Assembly (NCBI GenBank): GCA_916988195.3
Contig: CAKASQ030000028.1
Coordinates: 146,123 to 210,122, forward strand
Length of the DNA: 64,000 nucleotides
Source: Oscillospiraceae bacterium
Lineage (GTDB): Bacteria > Bacillota > Clostridia > Oscillospirales > Oscillospiraceae
Reading direction: 5' to 3'
Part shown: piece after piece, positions 33,911 through 41,310 of the stretch
How positions within the stretch are numbered: the first letter of the stretch is position 1
Layout of the letters: every line of letters begins with the position of its first letter
Position numbers and translations under genes: made by a program
Notes under the pieces: generated by a model
What the model was told of the DNA's origin: nothing
Database searches by the model: none
What the model saw: the letters and a program-made list of their open reading frames with translations, nothing else

Positions 33911-34102
33911 ACGATGCGTTCCTCCTGTTTCTATGTACTTGCGCAAGCGCGCGATTGTGCTTCCATGCGTTCTGCGGCGCATTTAAGATTTTTAAGTGCA
34001 CCGCAGGCAGTATGGCAAGTCAAGGACGATAATGCAGCAGATGGCGTTCCAGGCCGGCTAGCCAGCGCGTGTGCCCTTGTCAGCTGACGCTGTGAAAAAC
34101 GC

Positions 34103-34131
34103 CGAAGGGGGAGCTCATGGGAGCTCCCCCC
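34103..34131 (-). terminator. Hairpin between the BmpA-type lipoprotein and ATPase genes
   Basis: Stem GGGGGAGCTC / GAGCTCCCCC with a 3-5 nt loop (on either strand). It lies 36 nt after the lipoprotein stop and would cut most transcription before the ATPase, a common way to make excess binding protein. The rest of 33911-34166 shows no gene. Confidence 0.75.
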
Positions 34132-34166
34132 GGATAGCTCAAAGGATCTTAGCTTGTAGGCTTCGC

Positions 34167-35369
34167 TTACGGGCGAACAGCGTCACGCAGCTGAGTCGCA
34201 AGCTCCTGGTTGGTCAGAGCGGAGTCAACGACGACCTCGCCGTTCAGGATTGCGTTCTGCGCAGCCTCGACGGCAGCCTTCGTTTCGGCGGAGGCCAGCT
34301 TGTCGTAGTTCTTGTCGGTCACGATGCCGACGCCGCCTTCCGCGATGCCGAGCTCAACGGCCTGGCCCCAGTAGGTGCGGCCAGCGTCCCACTCGTCGAA
34401 CAGCCAGACGAGGGAGTTGCCGATGTTCTTCAGGCCCGAGGTCAGCGTGATGGCAGCGAGGTCCGGAGAGAACGTCAGCTCCTGGTCGGAGTCAACGCCG
34501 ATGAACCATGCCTTGCCAGTCTCGAGAGCAGCTTCTGCCGCGCCGTTGCCGGCGTTACCTGCGACGCCCCAGATGATGTCGCACTTGTTGTCGTTGATCA
34601 TGGACAGGCCGTATTCCTTGGCGATGGCGGTATCGACATAGTCATTGGTGTAGCGGGTATCGACCTTGATGTCAGGGTTGACGGACTGTGCGCCCTCAAT
34701 GAAGCCGATCAGGAAGTCGTTGATAACCGGGGAGTCAACGCCGCCGACGAAGCCGACGACTGCGTCCTCGTTGATGTTGGGGATGCTGGTGTCAACGGTC
34801 ATGCAGGCCGCGTAGACGCCGATCAGGTAGCCCATGTCGTTCTGGCGATAGGACATGTTGACAACGTTCTGGTTCTCGCCGACATAGGTGGTGTCGTCAA
34901 AAATGGCGTACAGCTGGTCGGGATACTGGGTCGCAACTTCCTTCAGGTAGTCGGGCATCTGATAGGTGCCGCAGACGATGAGGTCGTAGCCGCCGTCTTC
35001 AGAGACTTCGTACAGCGTGGACAGCCAGGTAGGCTGGTCTTCGTCGGTGCCGCCCATCTCAATGGTGGTCAGCTCGATGCGGCCGGCCGCTTCCAGCTCT
35101 TCCAGACCTGCTTCGGCAGAGTCGAAGAAGGACTTGTCGCCGAGGTTGCCGTTGACGAGGTACGCAACGTTATAAACCTTGCCCTCTTCGGCAGCGGGCT
35201 CAGCGGTCTCTTCCGCGGCGGGCTCGGTGGTCTCTTCGGTGGTGGTCGTTTCGGTGGCTGCGGGTTCTTCGGTCTTGGTTTCCTCAGCGGGAGCGTCGGT
35301 CTTGGCAGCGCAGGCTACCAGAGCGAACACCATGACCAGAGCCAGCAGAAGCGCAATGATCTTTTTCAT
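34167..35369 (-). CDS. BmpA/PnrA-family nucleoside-binding lipoprotein
   Basis: The protein has 400 residues: signal peptide KKIIALLLALVMVFALVAC (lipobox LVAC, Cys about residue 20), then a 40-residue Thr/Glu/Pro linker, then the Bmp fold. Visible motifs are VYNVAYLVNGNLGDKSFFD (the family's opening strand with the DxSF motif), YDLIVCGTYQMPDYLKEVA, MGYLIGVYAACMT, VVGFVGGVDSPVINDFLIGF, and DIIWGVAGNAGNGAAEAALE. BmpA/PnrA proteins bind purine nucleosides, here for the NupOPQ-like transporter downstream. It has its own sigma-A promoter; no purine riboswitch fits in the short leader. Confidence 0.93.
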   Translation of the reverse strand: MKKIIALLLALVMVFALVACAAKTDAPAEETKTEEPAATETTTTEETTEPAAEETAEPAAEEGKVYNVAYLVNGNLGDKSFFDSAEAGLEELEAAGRIELTTIEMGGTDEDQPTWLSTLYEVSEDGGYDLIVCGTYQMPDYLKEVATQYPDQLYAIFDDTTYVGENQNVVNMSYRQNDMGYLIGVYAACMTVDTSIPNINEDAVVGFVGGVDSPVINDFLIGFIEGAQSVNPDIKVDTRYTNDYVDTAIAKEYGLSMINDNKCDIIWGVAGNAGNGAAEAALETGKAWFIGVDSDQELTFSPDLAAITLTSGLKNIGNSLVWLFDEWDAGRTYWGQAVELGIAEGGVGIVTDKNYDKLASAETKAAVEAAQNAILNGEVVVDSALTNQELATQLRDAVRP

Positions 35370-35425
35370 TTTGGTTCCTCCATTTTGTGTATTTCGATAA
35401 AATCGGTATCCGAAGATACACGTTT

Positions 35426-35454
35426 ATTGTACATACTTTCTACCTTTCTGTCAA
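35426..35454 (-). promoter_or_regulatory. Promoter of the BmpA-type operon
   Basis: Read on the minus strand: TTGACA (perfect), a 17-nt spacer and TACAAT. The leader of about 50 nt contains GTATCTTCGGATACC, a small hairpin. Confidence 0.85.
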
Positions 35455-35507
35455 CACCGTACAAACGAAAAAAGAGCCCTCCACAAAAATATTCTGGGAA
35501 AACAGGC

Positions 35508-35537
35508 TTGACGCGGAAAGCCCCCGCCCAGTACAAT
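35508..35537 (+). promoter_or_regulatory. Promoter of the adenosine deaminase gene
   Basis: TTGACG, an 18-nt spacer and TACAAT (35532-35537), just before the AAAGGAGAG ribosome-binding site. Confidence 0.7.
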
Positions 35538-35557
35538 GAAAGAAAGGAGAGATGAAT

Positions 35558-36577
35558 ATGGAGCTTTCAAGCCTTCCGATGATCGAGCTGCACCTGCATT
35601 TAGACGGCGCCATTCCGCCCGAGACGATGTGGGACTTAGCAAATGCGCAGGGCCTTCCCCTTCCCGCCGCGACGTTAGATGATTTCCGGCGCTGGCTGGC
35701 CCGGACCTCAGACTGCGCAGACGTGAACACATATCTGGCGCGCTTCGAGCTTCCCCTGCAGCTGATGCAGACGGAAGAAAGCATTGTCCGCGTGACAAGG
35801 GATGTGTTATCCGTACTCGCCCGGCAGGGACACATTTACGATGAGGTCCGCTTTGCGCCGCAGCTTCACAAGCGTGCAGGGCTCACGCAGCGGCAGGCCG
35901 TCGAAGCGGTCCTGGAGGGGCGCAGGCAGGCGCTGGCCGAGCATCCGGACTACGATGCGGGGATTCTCCTGTGCGCGATGTGCATTGGACCCGAGACGGT
36001 CAACATGGAAGAAAATTTAGAGACCGTGCGCCTCGCGAAGGACTTTCTGGGACAGGGCGTTGTGGGCACAGATCTTGCCGGCGCGGAGGGCATTGTGCCG
36101 CTGCGCAATTTCCGGCCCGTATTTGACTTGGCGCGCGAGCTGCATGTTCCGGCGACGTGCCACGCAGGCGACTCGCAGGGACCCGATACCATCCGGGACG
36201 CGCTCTCGTTCGGCGTGACGCGCATCGGGCACGGGCACCATATTTTTGACGACCCATCGCTCTGGGACGAGGCAATTTCCCGCGGCGTGACGCTGGAGAT
36301 TTGCCCGACGAGCAACATCCAGTGCCACACGCAGCCGTCCTACCGCGCGCATCCGGCCAAAAAGCTCCTGGACGCAGGGCTGCGGCTCTGCATCAATACA
36401 GATAACATGACGCTTGCCGCTGTGAATTTGCCGGACGAGTACCGCCACTGCACGCAGGACATGGGCTTTACGTCGGACGATCTCAAAAAGACGCTCGTCT
36501 ACGCCGCCGAGGCCGCGTTTTTGCCGGAGGAGAAGAAGAAAGCCCTCATCGCGCGCGTGAAGAACGCAGAATTATAA
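35558..36577 (+). CDS. add: Adenosine deaminase
   Basis: The ATG at 35558 sits 8 nt from AAGGAG (an ATG at 35552 is closer but also possible); 339 residues. The metal site begins IELHLHLDGAI, then CHAGDSQGPDTIRDALSFGV, RIGHGHHIFDD (His pair), ICPTSNIQCHTQPSYRAHP and INTDNMTLAAV (catalytic Asp). These are the motifs of ADA-family enzymes that deaminate adenosine to inosine. One change from the classic Add is NTDN where most have NTDDP/S. Divergent from the nucleoside transporter, it fits the local salvage route: import, deamination, hydrolysis. Confidence 0.92.
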   Translation: MELSSLPMIELHLHLDGAIPPETMWDLANAQGLPLPAATLDDFRRWLARTSDCADVNTYLARFELPLQLMQTEESIVRVTRDVLSVLARQGHIYDEVRFAPQLHKRAGLTQRQAVEAVLEGRRQALAEHPDYDAGILLCAMCIGPETVNMEENLETVRLAKDFLGQGVVGTDLAGAEGIVPLRNFRPVFDLARELHVPATCHAGDSQGPDTIRDALSFGVTRIGHGHHIFDDPSLWDEAISRGVTLEICPTSNIQCHTQPSYRAHPAKKLLDAGLRLCINTDNMTLAAVNLPDEYRHCTQDMGFTSDDLKKTLVYAAEAAFLPEEKKKALIARVKNAEL

Positions 36578-36601
36578 AAAACGCACCCCGGATATAGCTG
36601 G

Positions 36602-36797
36602 GTGTACGTAAGACAGTATTGCGCTAAGATTGACGAAGCGGCACGAAACCGCATGGAGCTGATCGTGCCGGAGCTGGTGAAGCGAAACGGCGTGACCGAG
36701 AAACTGAAGCCGACACCAAATGGAATGGGTACGGCAGATGAACGCTTGCAAGGCACAGGCAAAGGAGATTGTGAAAGCGGAATTGATTTATGATTGA
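36602..36797 (+). pseudogene. TnpV-like transposon protein, truncated and frameshifted
   Basis: The frame from 36602 reads VRQYCAKIDEAARNRMELIV and GVTEKLK, then loses sense. In a shifted frame the family ending MEWVRQMNACKAQAKEIVKA followed by ELIYD continues to a TGA at 36797. TnpV proteins end in just this way (VTE.LKA.DQMEWV..MN). The N-terminal half is missing. It starts directly inside the left inverted repeat. Remnant of an IS66/Tn-type accessory protein. Confidence 0.65.
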
Positions 36798-36880
36798 GTG
36801 AGGAAGTCCGGGCAGAAAACTGTTCGGACTTTTCTCATATAGTCCAAAGTTGCGGTAGAATTGTTCACAAGTTTTATGGT

Positions 36881-36886
36881 ATAATT
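36881..36886 (+). promoter_or_regulatory. Extended -10 promoter inside the mobile element
   Basis: TGGTATAAT, with the TGn extension; no good -35 at 16-18 nt. It would drive the 102-aa membrane protein 48 nt downstream. Confidence 0.4.
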
Positions 36887-36933
36887 TGAATACGAAAATT
36901 GAGTAACAAATCGGAATTTGATGAGGTGATAAT

Positions 36934-37242
36934 ATGAGCAAAAGTAAGAAGTTTACAAATAGGATTATTGCTGTCCTATTGATTGTTTTGGGTCTTATAT
37001 TGGGTGGCACATGGAATAGCGCGAAGTATTGCATTGGAGATAAAATTTTTATCGCCTTAGGTATATCTCCTTGGTCAAATGGTTCAAGTGGAACACATTA
37101 TCCTGCTATTATTGGTAGTTTTGTTATTTTGGCTGGAATAAGTATCTTGAATTTAACTTTGCAAAAGAAAACTCGTCTGTGGATTTGGACTGCTGTTATT
37201 CTATGCTTTATTTTGTTTAATTTGTTTTTTACCTATATGTAG
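36934..37242 (+). CDS. Small AT-rich membrane protein of unknown function
   Basis: The protein has 102 residues and three hydrophobic helices (IIAVLLIVLGLILGGTW, YPAIIGSFVILAGISILNL, LWIWTAVILCFILFNLFF). The ribosome-binding site is GAGGTGATAAT. Its codon use (A/T at third positions, AGT, TTA, ATA) is unlike neighbouring chromosomal genes and marks transfer. It sits between a tnpV remnant and the right inverted repeat, as cargo. No known family is recognised; an immunity or small accessory protein is possible. Confidence 0.6.
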   Translation: MSKSKKFTNRIIAVLLIVLGLILGGTWNSAKYCIGDKIFIALGISPWSNGSSGTHYPAIIGSFVILAGISILNLTLQKKTRLWIWTAVILCFILFNLFFTYM

Positions 37243-37345
37243 TAGATGATAACTTCAAGTTTGTCGCACTGATAAAATCCCTTTAGGAACTAAAGGGCGC
37301 ACTTCTATACTCTCCTATCGGGAGTATCGTGCGTCCTGCGGAGCT

Positions 37346-37516
37346 TCATTCTCCGTCAGCAGGAGGATACTGCATGACCGAGAATGTTGCGTCACTTCGT
37401 TCCGTCAAGGTGGCTACACCCCCTTGCGCTGCTAAAGCGGCTATCCCCTGTGGACTTGCCGTCCGCAAACGGTTTTGACAAACCGTTTGCCGCCAGCAAG
37501 TTTGAAGATTAGACAT
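37346..37516 (-). CDS. Small element-borne ORF (56 aa)
   Basis: ATG 37516 follows GGAGGATTTGTTT. The product starts MSNLQTCWRQTVCQNRLRTA and has GIAALAAQGGVATLTER before ending PPADGE. I have an impression of similar short frames in Clostridia conjugative elements but cannot name a function. The frame is open upstream too (PYGLDHAEDLF), so it may be the tail of a longer lost gene. It overlaps a hairpin-rich stretch of palindromes (37300-37480). Confidence 0.35.
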   Translation of the reverse strand: MSNLQTCWRQTVCQNRLRTASPQGIAALAAQGGVATLTERSDATFSVMQYPPADGE

Positions 37517-37594
37517 AAACAAATCCTCCGCATGGTCTAAGCCATACGGAGGATTAACTGTTTTACGGACACCCGTCTATCCGGGGTGCGCTTT

Positions 37595-38218
37595 TTACAG
37601 CTTGTCAATCCAACCCTGTACATACTCGTAGAGTCTTCCGATATGAAGGCCGTCGACGGTGCGGTGGTTGACCTCGAGGCAGACGGGAAGCGTAAGCCTT
37701 CCGTTTTGCTCCTGATATTTACCCCAGCCCACGCGGGGGATGCAGTCGTCCGGGTCGACGTGGCGCTCGTTGGTGAGAGACAGCACCGGCAGCCACGGCA
37801 GGCACGAAAAATAGATGAGATCGTCGCGCGACTCCATGTTGGGGTCAAGCAGCGTCTTCTGCGCCGCGTTCAGCGCGTTTGTGCGCTGGGAAAAATCGGC
37901 AATCGTATTGCCTGCCGGAAGAGAAAGGATACGGAACACCTCCTCGCCGGGGCTTAACACCGTGCAGCTCGGGATGAGCTCATCCATGACGAAGAGCCGG
38001 CCCTCCCGGATGCGGATACAAAACGCCTCCTGCTCCTGCATGCCCTTCGTCAGAAGCCACGAGAGTGTGAAGTAAAACGACAGTCCTTCTTTTTTCGTGT
38101 ACGCGCGAAGCCTCGTCACGTCCAGTGGGAAAGAAACTTCATAAAACGGCCAGTCGCAGCCGGAAAACAGCTCATAGACCGCCCGCCGCGGCCACGTTTG
38201 CAGATCAAGCTCGCGCAT
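37595..38218 (-). CDS. Chloramphenicol acetyltransferase-like (CatA-fold) protein
   Basis: The protein has 207 residues against about 215-220 for CatA. The N-terminus WPRRAVYELFSGCDWPFYEV and the segment FYFTLSWLLTKGMQEQEAFC, VSFPLDVT follow the CAT pattern. The catalytic region is EVNHRTVDGLHIGRLYEYVQ; CatA has HHAVCDGFH, so the catalytic His (second of the pair) is kept while the first His is Asn and the Cys is Val. It may acetylate something other than chloramphenicol, as many chromosomal CAT-like proteins do. The stop codon lies within the right end of the adjacent mobile element. It starts 2 nt after the HAD gene stop. Confidence 0.8.
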   Translation of the reverse strand: MRELDLQTWPRRAVYELFSGCDWPFYEVSFPLDVTRLRAYTKKEGLSFYFTLSWLLTKGMQEQEAFCIRIREGRLFVMDELIPSCTVLSPGEEVFRILSLPAGNTIADFSQRTNALNAAQKTLLDPNMESRDDLIYFSCLPWLPVLSLTNERHVDPDDCIPRVGWGKYQEQNGRLTLPVCLEVNHRTVDGLHIGRLYEYVQGWIDKL

Positions 38219-38220
38219 GC

Positions 38221-38880
38221 TCAGCCATCCTCCAGAAAGCGTCCGAAGTCCTGGACGGTTTTAAAATAATAGTCGCAGTTTTTGCGCATAAAGCTTTCAA
38301 TCTCCGGCACATCGTATGCCCAGCCGGCCGCCGCGAAATCCACGCCCGCCGCGCGCGCCATGTCGTAACCGGGCTTGAGATCGTCGAGCATCAGAAGATC
38401 GGATTTTTGGAGGGAAAACCGCTCCATAATCTGATACAGCGCCCATGGCTCGGGCTTTCTTCTTTCGGGCGGAAGCTCCCAGCCGAAGATGGCGTCGGGC
38501 ATGGGAAGACCGTTTTCCCGGTAGTCGCGCTCGATCGTATCTTTAACCGAGTGGGACACGACGGCAATCAGACCGCCAAGCGCTTTGTGCCGCGCGAGGA
38601 TCTCCCGCATGCCGAAAAAGGCCTGCGGGATCCGGGATCTCACGTAGTTCTGCCAGAAGCGGTACTCGTAGTCCATCTCCTCTTCCGAAAGCCCGACCTC
38701 GCCCATAAAAAAGGGAATGATCCCGGGCGCAAAGTTCCAGCGGAAATAGTCCTCCAGCGTATAATGCTTTGCCTGCGGGCGAACCTCCTTGAGAAATTCG
38801 CAGAAGCAGGGGTAATGGATCGTTGCGGTGCTGTTGACCACAGTATCGTCATGGTCGAGCACCAGACACTTGTAGCGCAT
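38221..38880 (-). CDS. HAD-superfamily hydrolase
   Basis: The protein has 219 residues. Motif I is CLVLDHDDTVVNST (nucleophile Asp and Asp+2), motif II is GLIAVVSHS, motif III Lys is in RKPEPWALYQIMERF, and motif IV is LLMLDDLKPGYDMARAAGV. A helical cap between residues 20 and 90 makes it a C1-cap phosphatase (phosphoglycolate phosphatase/beta-phosphoglucomutase type). The substrate is unknown. It is co-directional and nearly contiguous with the CAT-like gene, so they are probably one operon. Confidence 0.88.
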   Translation of the reverse strand: MRYKCLVLDHDDTVVNSTATIHYPCFCEFLKEVRPQAKHYTLEDYFRWNFAPGIIPFFMGEVGLSEEEMDYEYRFWQNYVRSRIPQAFFGMREILARHKALGGLIAVVSHSVKDTIERDYRENGLPMPDAIFGWELPPERRKPEPWALYQIMERFSLQKSDLLMLDDLKPGYDMARAAGVDFAAAGWAYDVPEIESFMRKNCDYYFKTVQDFGRFLEDG

Positions 38881-39021
38881 GCGCGTCCTCCGGTTTTATA
38901 AGTAAGATGTATGTTTTCCCTATCATACCAGCTTCCGCGCCCGCGCGCAAGACGAAAAGCGCTTTGCCGAACCGTGTCGAACGGTTTTTCTGCAGGAATT
39001 CTTAATTTTCCGGGATTCGGT

Positions 39022-39050
39022 TTGCCAAGCGGGAAAAAGTGTGTTATACT
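39022..39050 (+). promoter_or_regulatory. Promoter of the SH3b protein gene
   Basis: TTGCCA (39022-39027), a 17-nt spacer and TATACT (39045-39050). Confidence 0.7.
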
Positions 39051-39114
39051 CAGGGCATAAAATGCATGGAGTCTATCCGACAGACAGTTTACTTGTACGA
39101 ATGGAGGAATCTCG

Positions 39115-40401
39115 ATGAAAAGAAGAAGACGGCAGCGGCAGAGAATGCTGGTTCTGCTCGGCGCAGTGGTGCTACTGGCCGTTGTGCTGATCGTCATCAT
39201 TTCCAGCTGCTCGAAGAAAAATCAGGGTGCAGGCATCACCGCGCAGGCCTTTTCCACCGGCTCGGAGCTGACGCTTCCGGTCAACGCCGAGCTCAACAGC
39301 GGAGACTATGTCTCCTACGGCGGGTATCAGTTTGAAACAGGGACGAAGCTCTCCAAGATGGCAAAGCTCATCACGAAAAATAACGAAAACGTCACGGCCA
39401 CAAGCTACGATAACGCCTACGGCTCGGCCTACCTCTTCACGCGGGACACAGGCTCAGGTGTGGAAAGCTGGTGTCTGTACCAGAAGGACCCGGCGCACAT
39501 CTCCAAGTGGTACATCTTCATGGGCAACCACCGCGAGGTCGAGCTGGCGGATGGAACGCTCGATCTTCTCTTGCCGCTCCACCTGATTTCCGACAGCTAT
39601 CTGCGCGACAACATAGGAAGCAAGCTTTCTCTCGGCACAGCTTACGCCTGCGGCACAAAGAGCGCCGACCAGACGATGCTCGAGCAGTTCAAGGAATTCT
39701 ACGCGAATTCCGGCCTCTACAATATGATCACGCTCGAAACAGGCTTCATTCTGACGGATAAAGCCACCGGCCGCGAGGTCGAGTTCAGCTTTGAAGAGAA
39801 CGACGAGTCCTCGTGGTTCACGCTCAAGAGCACCATCCCCGAAGAGCCCGAGCCCTCGAGCCGCGTCCAGCTCAGCAGCACCGACGCAGCCTCCACGGAC
39901 GAGCCCACCGAGCTTTCGGAGGCCGACGCGCTCACGCTCAGCAAGATCCTGATCGATGCAAACTACAAGACCGGCACGACCGCGTCCGAGTATCCCTATA
40001 AGGCGAGCCTCAATGGTACGGATTACATGCTGGAGCTCACATGGAAGGACGACACCTGGTCCGCCTCCGTCCAAAGCGGCGACCAGACCGCGCGCCTTAC
40101 CACCAAGCAGGCCTGCACCGTCGCGGCCATTCTTGCCTCCAATGGCGTGATGAAGGTCGAAAGCGACGAGAGCTCGTGGCCGGATGAGGCCGGTACCGTC
40201 AGCCCGATGGGCGCGTGCATGGTCACGACAAACGACGTGAACGTCCGCTCGCTGCCGTCGACCAACGGCAATATCCTCATGACGATGCTCGAGAGCAGCG
40301 CCGTCGCCGTCTGCGGCCAGACCGAAAACGACTGGTACCAGATTGTCTATAACGACAAATTCGCCTACATGTCCGCCCAGTACCTCAAGGCGGCCGAGTA
40401 A
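39115..40401 (+). CDS. Membrane-anchored protein with C-terminal SH3b domain
   Basis: The protein has 428 residues. A very basic N-terminus (MKRRRRQRQRM) is followed by one hydrophobic helix (LLGAVVLLAVVLIVIISSC) that either anchors it or ends in a lipid-modified Cys (ISSC). The extracellular part has an unknown alpha/beta domain (50-240), an acidic Pro/Ser linker (PEEPEPSSRVQLSSTDA), a second unknown domain and, at 365-425, an SH3b module (VTTNDVNVRSLPSTNGNIL, WYQIVYNDKFAYMSAQYL) that usually binds cell wall. The ribosome-binding site is TGGAGG. It is monocistronic, with a promoter and a strong terminator. A wall-surface role is likely; the specific function is unknown. Confidence 0.75.
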   Translation: MKRRRRQRQRMLVLLGAVVLLAVVLIVIISSCSKKNQGAGITAQAFSTGSELTLPVNAELNSGDYVSYGGYQFETGTKLSKMAKLITKNNENVTATSYDNAYGSAYLFTRDTGSGVESWCLYQKDPAHISKWYIFMGNHREVELADGTLDLLLPLHLISDSYLRDNIGSKLSLGTAYACGTKSADQTMLEQFKEFYANSGLYNMITLETGFILTDKATGREVEFSFEENDESSWFTLKSTIPEEPEPSSRVQLSSTDAASTDEPTELSEADALTLSKILIDANYKTGTTASEYPYKASLNGTDYMLELTWKDDTWSASVQSGDQTARLTTKQACTVAAILASNGVMKVESDESSWPDEAGTVSPMGACMVTTNDVNVRSLPSTNGNILMTMLESSAVAVCGQTENDWYQIVYNDKFAYMSAQYLKAAE

Positions 40402-40411
40402 AACGTACCGA

Positions 40412-40445
40412 AGCGCCGGGAAGCGTTGCTTCCCGGCGCTTTTGT
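40412..40445 (+). terminator. Terminator of the SH3b gene
   Basis: Perfect 13-bp stem AGCGCCGGGAAGC / GCTTCCCGGCGCT, loop GTT, then TTTTGTG. Confidence 0.92.
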
Positions 40446-40467
40446 GCATGTGAACACGTTTGAAAGA

Positions 40468-40511
40468 CAAGAAACAGCACCTTCGGCATAGCCGGAGGTG
40501 CTGTTTCTTTT
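40468..40511 (-). terminator. Terminator of the aromatic-type ABC operon
   Basis: Stem AAACAGCACCT.CGGC / GCCG.AGGTGCTGTTT, read on the minus strand and followed by CTTGTCTTTC. It is 5 nt after the ATPase stop. Confidence 0.82.
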
Positions 40512-40515
40512 ACAC

Positions 40516-41310
40516 TTATGAGAGAAGGACCGAATCGGTTTCCTCCTGCTGCCCTGCCAGCGCAGCAAAGCGGTCGAGAAGGTCCTTTTTCGTAAGCTTC
40601 TTCTTTTCTTCACCTGAAATGTCGAGGATGATATGACCCTCATTCATCATGATGAGGCGGTTTCCGTGGGTGATCGCGTCTTTCATGTTGTGGGTGATCA
40701 TGAGCGCCGTGAGGCCGTTTTCCTCAACGATCTTGTCAGACAGCTCCAGGACCTTTGCCGCCGTCGCGGGGTCGAGCGCCGCCGTGTGTTCATCTAAGAG
40801 CAGCAGCTTCGGCTTCTGGAGAGACGCCATCAGAAGTGTCAATGCCTGCCGCTGGCCGCCGGAGAGAAGGCCGACCTTGTCGGTCATACGCTTTTCAAGG
40901 CCGAGGCCAAGAGCGTGGAGCCGCTCATAGTAATCCTCGCGCTCCTGCTTCGTCACGCCCCATCTGAGCGTGCGCTTTTTTCCGCGCCGCAGCGCAAGCG
41001 CTAAGTTTTCCTCAATCTGCATGTTGGGCGCGGTGCCGAGCATCGGGTCCTGGAAGACGCGGCCGATAAACGCGGCGCGCTTGTACTCGGGAAGCCCCGT
41101 CACATCGACACCGTCAATGAGGATGCTTCCCTCGTCGACCGGCCACACGCCCGCGATGGCGTTCAGAAGCGTCGACTTGCCCGCGCCGTTGCCGCCGATG
41201 ACAGTGACGAAATCGCCGTCATTGAGGCTTAAACTCAGGTTCTGCAGCGCCTTCTTGGCGTGAATCGTGCCGGGATGGAACGTTTTCGAAATCGACTGTA
41301 ATTCAAGCAT
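40516..41310 (-). CDS. ABC transporter ATPase of a TrpXYZ-like importer
   Basis: The ATG at 41310 behind GGAGGCAGCC gives 264 residues. Walker A IGGNGAGKSTLLNAIAG, the signature LLSGGQRQALTLLMASL and Walker B LLLLDEHTAALDP (DEH instead of DEP, common in this subfamily) are clear; LMITHNMKDAITHGNRLIMM carries the switch His. It overlaps the permease stop by 8 nt. It powers the importer made with the permease and the binding protein upstream. Confidence 0.92.
   Translation of the reverse strand: MLELQSISKTFHPGTIHAKKALQNLSLSLNDGDFVTVIGGNGAGKSTLLNAIAGVWPVDEGSILIDGVDVTGLPEYKRAAFIGRVFQDPMLGTAPNMQIEENLALALRRGKKRTLRWGVTKQEREDYYERLHALGLGLEKRMTDKVGLLSGGQRQALTLLMASLQKPKLLLLDEHTAALDPATAAKVLELSDKIVEENGLTALMITHNMKDAITHGNRLIMMNEGHIILDISGEEKKKLTKKDLLDRFAALAGQQEETDSVLLS

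Larger units (their letters stand above)
36579..37598. mobile_element. Degenerate AT-rich mobile element with imperfect inverted repeat ends
   Basis: The left end (from about 36581: AACGCACCCCGGATATAGC, then TGGGTGTACGTAAGACAGT) matches the reverse complement of the right end (AGCGCACCCCGGATAGAC, then GGGTGTCCGTAAAACAGT) with a few mismatches and two small gaps. Between them lie a tnpV remnant, a membrane-protein ORF and a small ORF, in DNA much richer in A+T than the surroundings. No transposase is intact and I see no clear target-site duplication. Confidence 0.65.

Noticed and set aside
31994..34087. A 697-codon plus-strand open frame opposite the nucleoside ABC genes
   Set aside because: It is an antisense shadow of two well-supported minus-strand genes; GC-rich codons leave the opposite frame without stops. 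It has no ribosome-binding site and no domain.
35370..35470. Possible purine riboswitch before the BmpA-type gene
   Set aside because: The mapped promoter leaves a leader of only about 50 nt, and no conserved purine aptamer motifs are seen.
36602..36793. An intact 63-aa ORF at the left end of the AT-rich element
   Set aside because: Its second half loses coding sense, and the TnpV ending continues in another frame, so it is treated as a pseudogene.
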